Assembly (NCBI GenBank): GCA_902465605.1 | Contig: CABQNT010000004.1 | Span: 1-64,000, forward strand | DNA from: Prevotella sp902465605 | GTDB taxonomy: Bacteria; Bacteroidota; Bacteroidia; Bacteroidales; Bacteroidaceae | Direction of reading: 5' to 3' | Length of the DNA stretch: 64,000 nucleotides | In this document: positions 62,035-64,000 of the stretch, piece by piece | Layout: each line of letters starts with the position of its first letter | How positions within the stretch are numbered: the first letter of the stretch is position 1 | Made by a program: the position numbers and the translations under genes | Notes under the pieces: model-generated | The model's input: the letters and a program-made list of their open reading frames with translations, nothing else | Told to the model about the DNA's origin: nothing | Databases searched by the model: none

Positions 62035-63687
62035 ATGGACAAAGACAAAAGATATACAAATTTACTAAAGAGCCAAATCGCTTCACATAAGGGTGAAACG
62101 CGACATATAGAGTTTAAAAGCAACTATCTCCGGTCTGAAGACGTGGGCAAATATATCTCTGCTATATCTAATAGCGCTTGCTTGGAAAATGAAGAATACG
62201 GCTATCTTTATTTCGGCGTGGATGATACAACCCTTGAAGTAAAAGGGACGAAATATGATTATGAACATGAAAAATATCGGGGCAACCAACCCTTGGAATT
62301 GGGATTACGGCAACATATTTCTCCAAAATTAAACTTTCGATTTGAAGAGTTCTCATATGAGGATAAAATAAGAATTGTAGTCTTGATAATACCAGCAGCC
62401 TCAGAAGAACCCACTTGTTTACAAAATATTCCTTATGTTAGGGTAAGGACAAGTGTAACTGATTTACGCCCATATAAGGAAGAAATGCGGATAATCTATA
62501 ATTCCAGAAAAGACTGGAGTAAGGAGTTAGTAGAAGAAGCCACATTAGAAGACTTGGATCCTGAAGCCATGGGGATTGCCATCAAAGGATATTGTGAACG
62601 GTATCCTAAATATAAAGAAGAGGTAAGGACATGGACAACAGAAACATTCTTGGACAGGGCAAAACTCACTATCAAGGGAAAAATAACACGCGCTGCATTA
62701 TTGTTGTTGGGAAAAGAAGAAGCGAGTCATTTTCTTGGTGGAATGCGTCAAATAGTTTGGAGGCTCCGCTCTTCAGAAGAGACTGAGGCTGGCGAAATAT
62801 TTGGAATACCCTTTGTGTTGTCCACAACAAAGGTTAAAGAGAAAATCAGAAACTATCGCATCAAAATTTATCCTGACAATGCACTTCTTCCATCTGAAAT
62901 TTGGAAATATGACACACGAACAATTCTTGAAGGACTACACAATGCAGTAGCCCATCAAGATTACAACTTAGGAAATCGAATCATAGTCACCGAATATCCA
63001 GATAGATTAGTATTTGAAAATAGTGGGAGCTTTTTTGAAGGTCTACCAGAAGATTATATTGATGGAAAGAAAACTCCAAGTAATTATCGCAATCCCTTTT
63101 TGGTGACGGCAATGGTAAATCTAAAGATGATAGATACCCAAGGTTATGGAATCCATACAATGTATCTGCATCAGAAAGAACGTTTCTTACCAATGCCTTA
63201 TTACGAGAAAGATAATGAAAAAAAAGTTTCTTTGGTAATTCCTGGTACTGTGATTAATAAAAATTATAGTCAACTACTCATGCAAGATAGTAATATTGAT
63301 TTAACTACAGCAGTTTTATTGGACTATGTTCAAAAAAGAGAGCCAATAAGTGATAAAGCTGCAAAAATGTTACGTGACAAAAAACTTATTGAAGGACGCA
63401 AGCCTAATTACTATATCAGCAAGAGAATTGCTAATACGACAGAACAGAAAGCCGAATACACGAAATGGAAAGGGCTAAATGATGACTTTTATATACAAAT
63501 GATCCTGACTGCACTTGCCCAACACAAGAAATTACGAAAAAAAGACTTTGACCGAATTTTGTTAAACAAGTTACCTGATATATTGACACCAGATCAAAAG
63601 TCAAGAAAAATAAGTAATTTATTGTCAAAATTGCACAAACAAAATAAGATTACATGTACTAAGCGAATATGGAGTTTAGTCGAATGA
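62035..63687 (+). CDS. AlbA_2/HATPase_c_4 ATP-binding protein
   Basis: This 550-residue protein has an N-terminal AlbA_2 domain (about 15-140, TRHIEFKSNYLRSEDVGKYISAISNSA, YLYFGVDD) and a GHKL ATPase (about 290-390, LEGLHNAVAHQDYNLGNRIIV with Asn, DTQGYGIHTMY). A C-terminal winged-helix region (about 430-550) is rich in Lys. It is a distant relative of the AlbA_2 protein at 9351-10790. It is AT-rich and sits next to a degenerate HTH gene and a methylase tail, in an accessory region. The function is not established. Confidence 0.82.
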   Translation: MDKDKRYTNLLKSQIASHKGETRHIEFKSNYLRSEDVGKYISAISNSACLENEEYGYLYFGVDDTTLEVKGTKYDYEHEKYRGNQPLELGLRQHISPKLNFRFEEFSYEDKIRIVVLIIPAASEEPTCLQNIPYVRVRTSVTDLRPYKEEMRIIYNSRKDWSKELVEEATLEDLDPEAMGIAIKGYCERYPKYKEEVRTWTTETFLDRAKLTIKGKITRAALLLLGKEEASHFLGGMRQIVWRLRSSEETEAGEIFGIPFVLSTTKVKEKIRNYRIKIYPDNALLPSEIWKYDTRTILEGLHNAVAHQDYNLGNRIIVTEYPDRLVFENSGSFFEGLPEDYIDGKKTPSNYRNPFLVTAMVNLKMIDTQGYGIHTMYLHQKERFLPMPYYEKDNEKKVSLVIPGTVINKNYSQLLMQDSNIDLTTAVLLDYVQKREPISDKAAKMLRDKKLIEGRKPNYYISKRIANTTEQKAEYTKWKGLNDDFYIQMILTALAQHKKLRKKDFDRILLNKLPDILTPDQKSRKISNLLSKLHKQNKITCTKRIWSLVE

Positions 63688-63824
63688 CAATTGAGATTTA
63701 GTCGATGAAAATAAAAGTGTATTTTGTTAAGTAATTGATAATTAAATAGATGCCATAAATATAAGACTCAACTAACTTTGTTGTATTATTATAGTTTAGT
63801 CGAAAGAGTTTAGAGTTTAGTCGA
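63675..63824 (+). repeat. Four TTTAGTCGA sites before the RhuM-family gene
   Basis: TTTAGTCGA occurs at 63675-63683, 63697-63705, 63795-63803 and 63816-63824, as two pairs with 22- and 21-bp spacing (about two helical turns). The first overlaps the end of the AlbA_2 gene. They may be binding sites of a regulator of the downstream gene. Confidence 0.7.
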
Positions 63825-63849
63825 GAAGTACCACAAGATAATATAACTC

Positions 63850-64000
63850 ATGAATAGTATGATGGAAGCAAGCAACAACGACAATATGCTTATCTACCAG
63901 TCGGCAGATGGGAAGATTAAGGTAGATGTTCGATTTGAGAGGGAAACCGTGTGGCTGTCATTAGACCAGATGGCAACACTCTTCGGACGTGATAAATCTA
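63850..64000 (+). CDS. RhuM-family protein, 5' part only
   Basis: The first 50 codons read MNSMMEASNNDN, MLIYQSADGKIKVDVRF and ERETVWLSLDQMATLFGRDKS. The pattern 'IYQ...G..KvDVRFe.eTVWL...QMA.LF' is the N-terminus of RhuM/virulence-associated proteins, which often sit in mobile or restriction loci. The gene runs off the right edge. Confidence 0.75.
   Translation, partial: MNSMMEASNNDNMLIYQSADGKIKVDVRFERETVWLSLDQMATLFGRDKS

Overview
The window looks like a chromosome segment from a member of the Bacteroidales, most likely a Prevotella-type organism. The reasons are the many promoters of the TAnnTTTG (-7) type, a SusC/SusD pair with a hybrid two-component regulator, BspA/DUF285 repeat proteins, a sigma/anti-sigma/TonB-receptor operon, and the near absence of Shine-Dalgarno sequences. 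The genus is an inference from these traits; no rRNA is present.

Layout. 1-1400: 5' part of a tyrosine integrase next to the 3' end of a tRNA-Met gene. 1.5-3.1 kb: fluoride channel crcB and an intact IS30-family element with a 3-bp target duplication. 3.1-12.8 kb: a hexuronate operon (transporter, uxuA, SDR mannonate/fructuronate oxidoreductase, uxaC, kdgK, kdgA, lipoprotein). It is interrupted between kdgK and kdgA by a 1.8-kb insert with an AlbA_2/HATPase gene, flanked by 166-bp direct repeats. 12.9-17.7 kb: a defence-like block on the minus strand, with a PstI/BsuBI-type restriction-modification operon and a trypco2-like third gene, a decayed serine resolvase, and an unrecognised pair of a soluble protein and a four-helix membrane protein. 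17.8-24 kb: three decayed copies of one transposase 5' end around a frameshifted lipoprotein gene and an ECF sigma / anti-sigma / TonB-receptor operon. 24-34 kb: housekeeping genes (ADP-ribosylglycohydrolase, Zn/Cd P-type ATPase, ruvB, coaD, ybeY, nadB-nadA-nadC, CDF transporter).

34-40 kb is a tandem duplication carrying two BspA-like secreted proteins with 10 and 20 repeats of 26 residues. A higBA toxin-antitoxin pair and a 193-bp MITE with perfect 18-bp ends lie between them, and the second copy preserves the empty target site. 40-48.6 kb: a two-gene envelope operon, ychF, lgt, a GH2 glycosidase and a GNAT acetyltransferase. 49-61 kb: a polysaccharide utilisation locus (GH2, SusC, SusD, HTCS) bracketed by direct repeats derived from the 3' end of a tyrosine integrase gene. 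61-64 kb: an HTH gene with an internal stop, a fragment resembling an Eco57I-type methylase tail, a second AlbA_2/HATPase protein, and the start of a RhuM-family gene.

A 76-bp promoter-bearing repeat occurs four times (before ruvB, twice before nadB, before higB). Each copy has the same length and a central palindrome. In one copy the palindrome sequence is different but still self-complementary. This repeat, the repeat-flanked insert in the hexuronate operon, and the unidentified two-gene membrane system beside the restriction-modification genes are the most interesting parts of the window.
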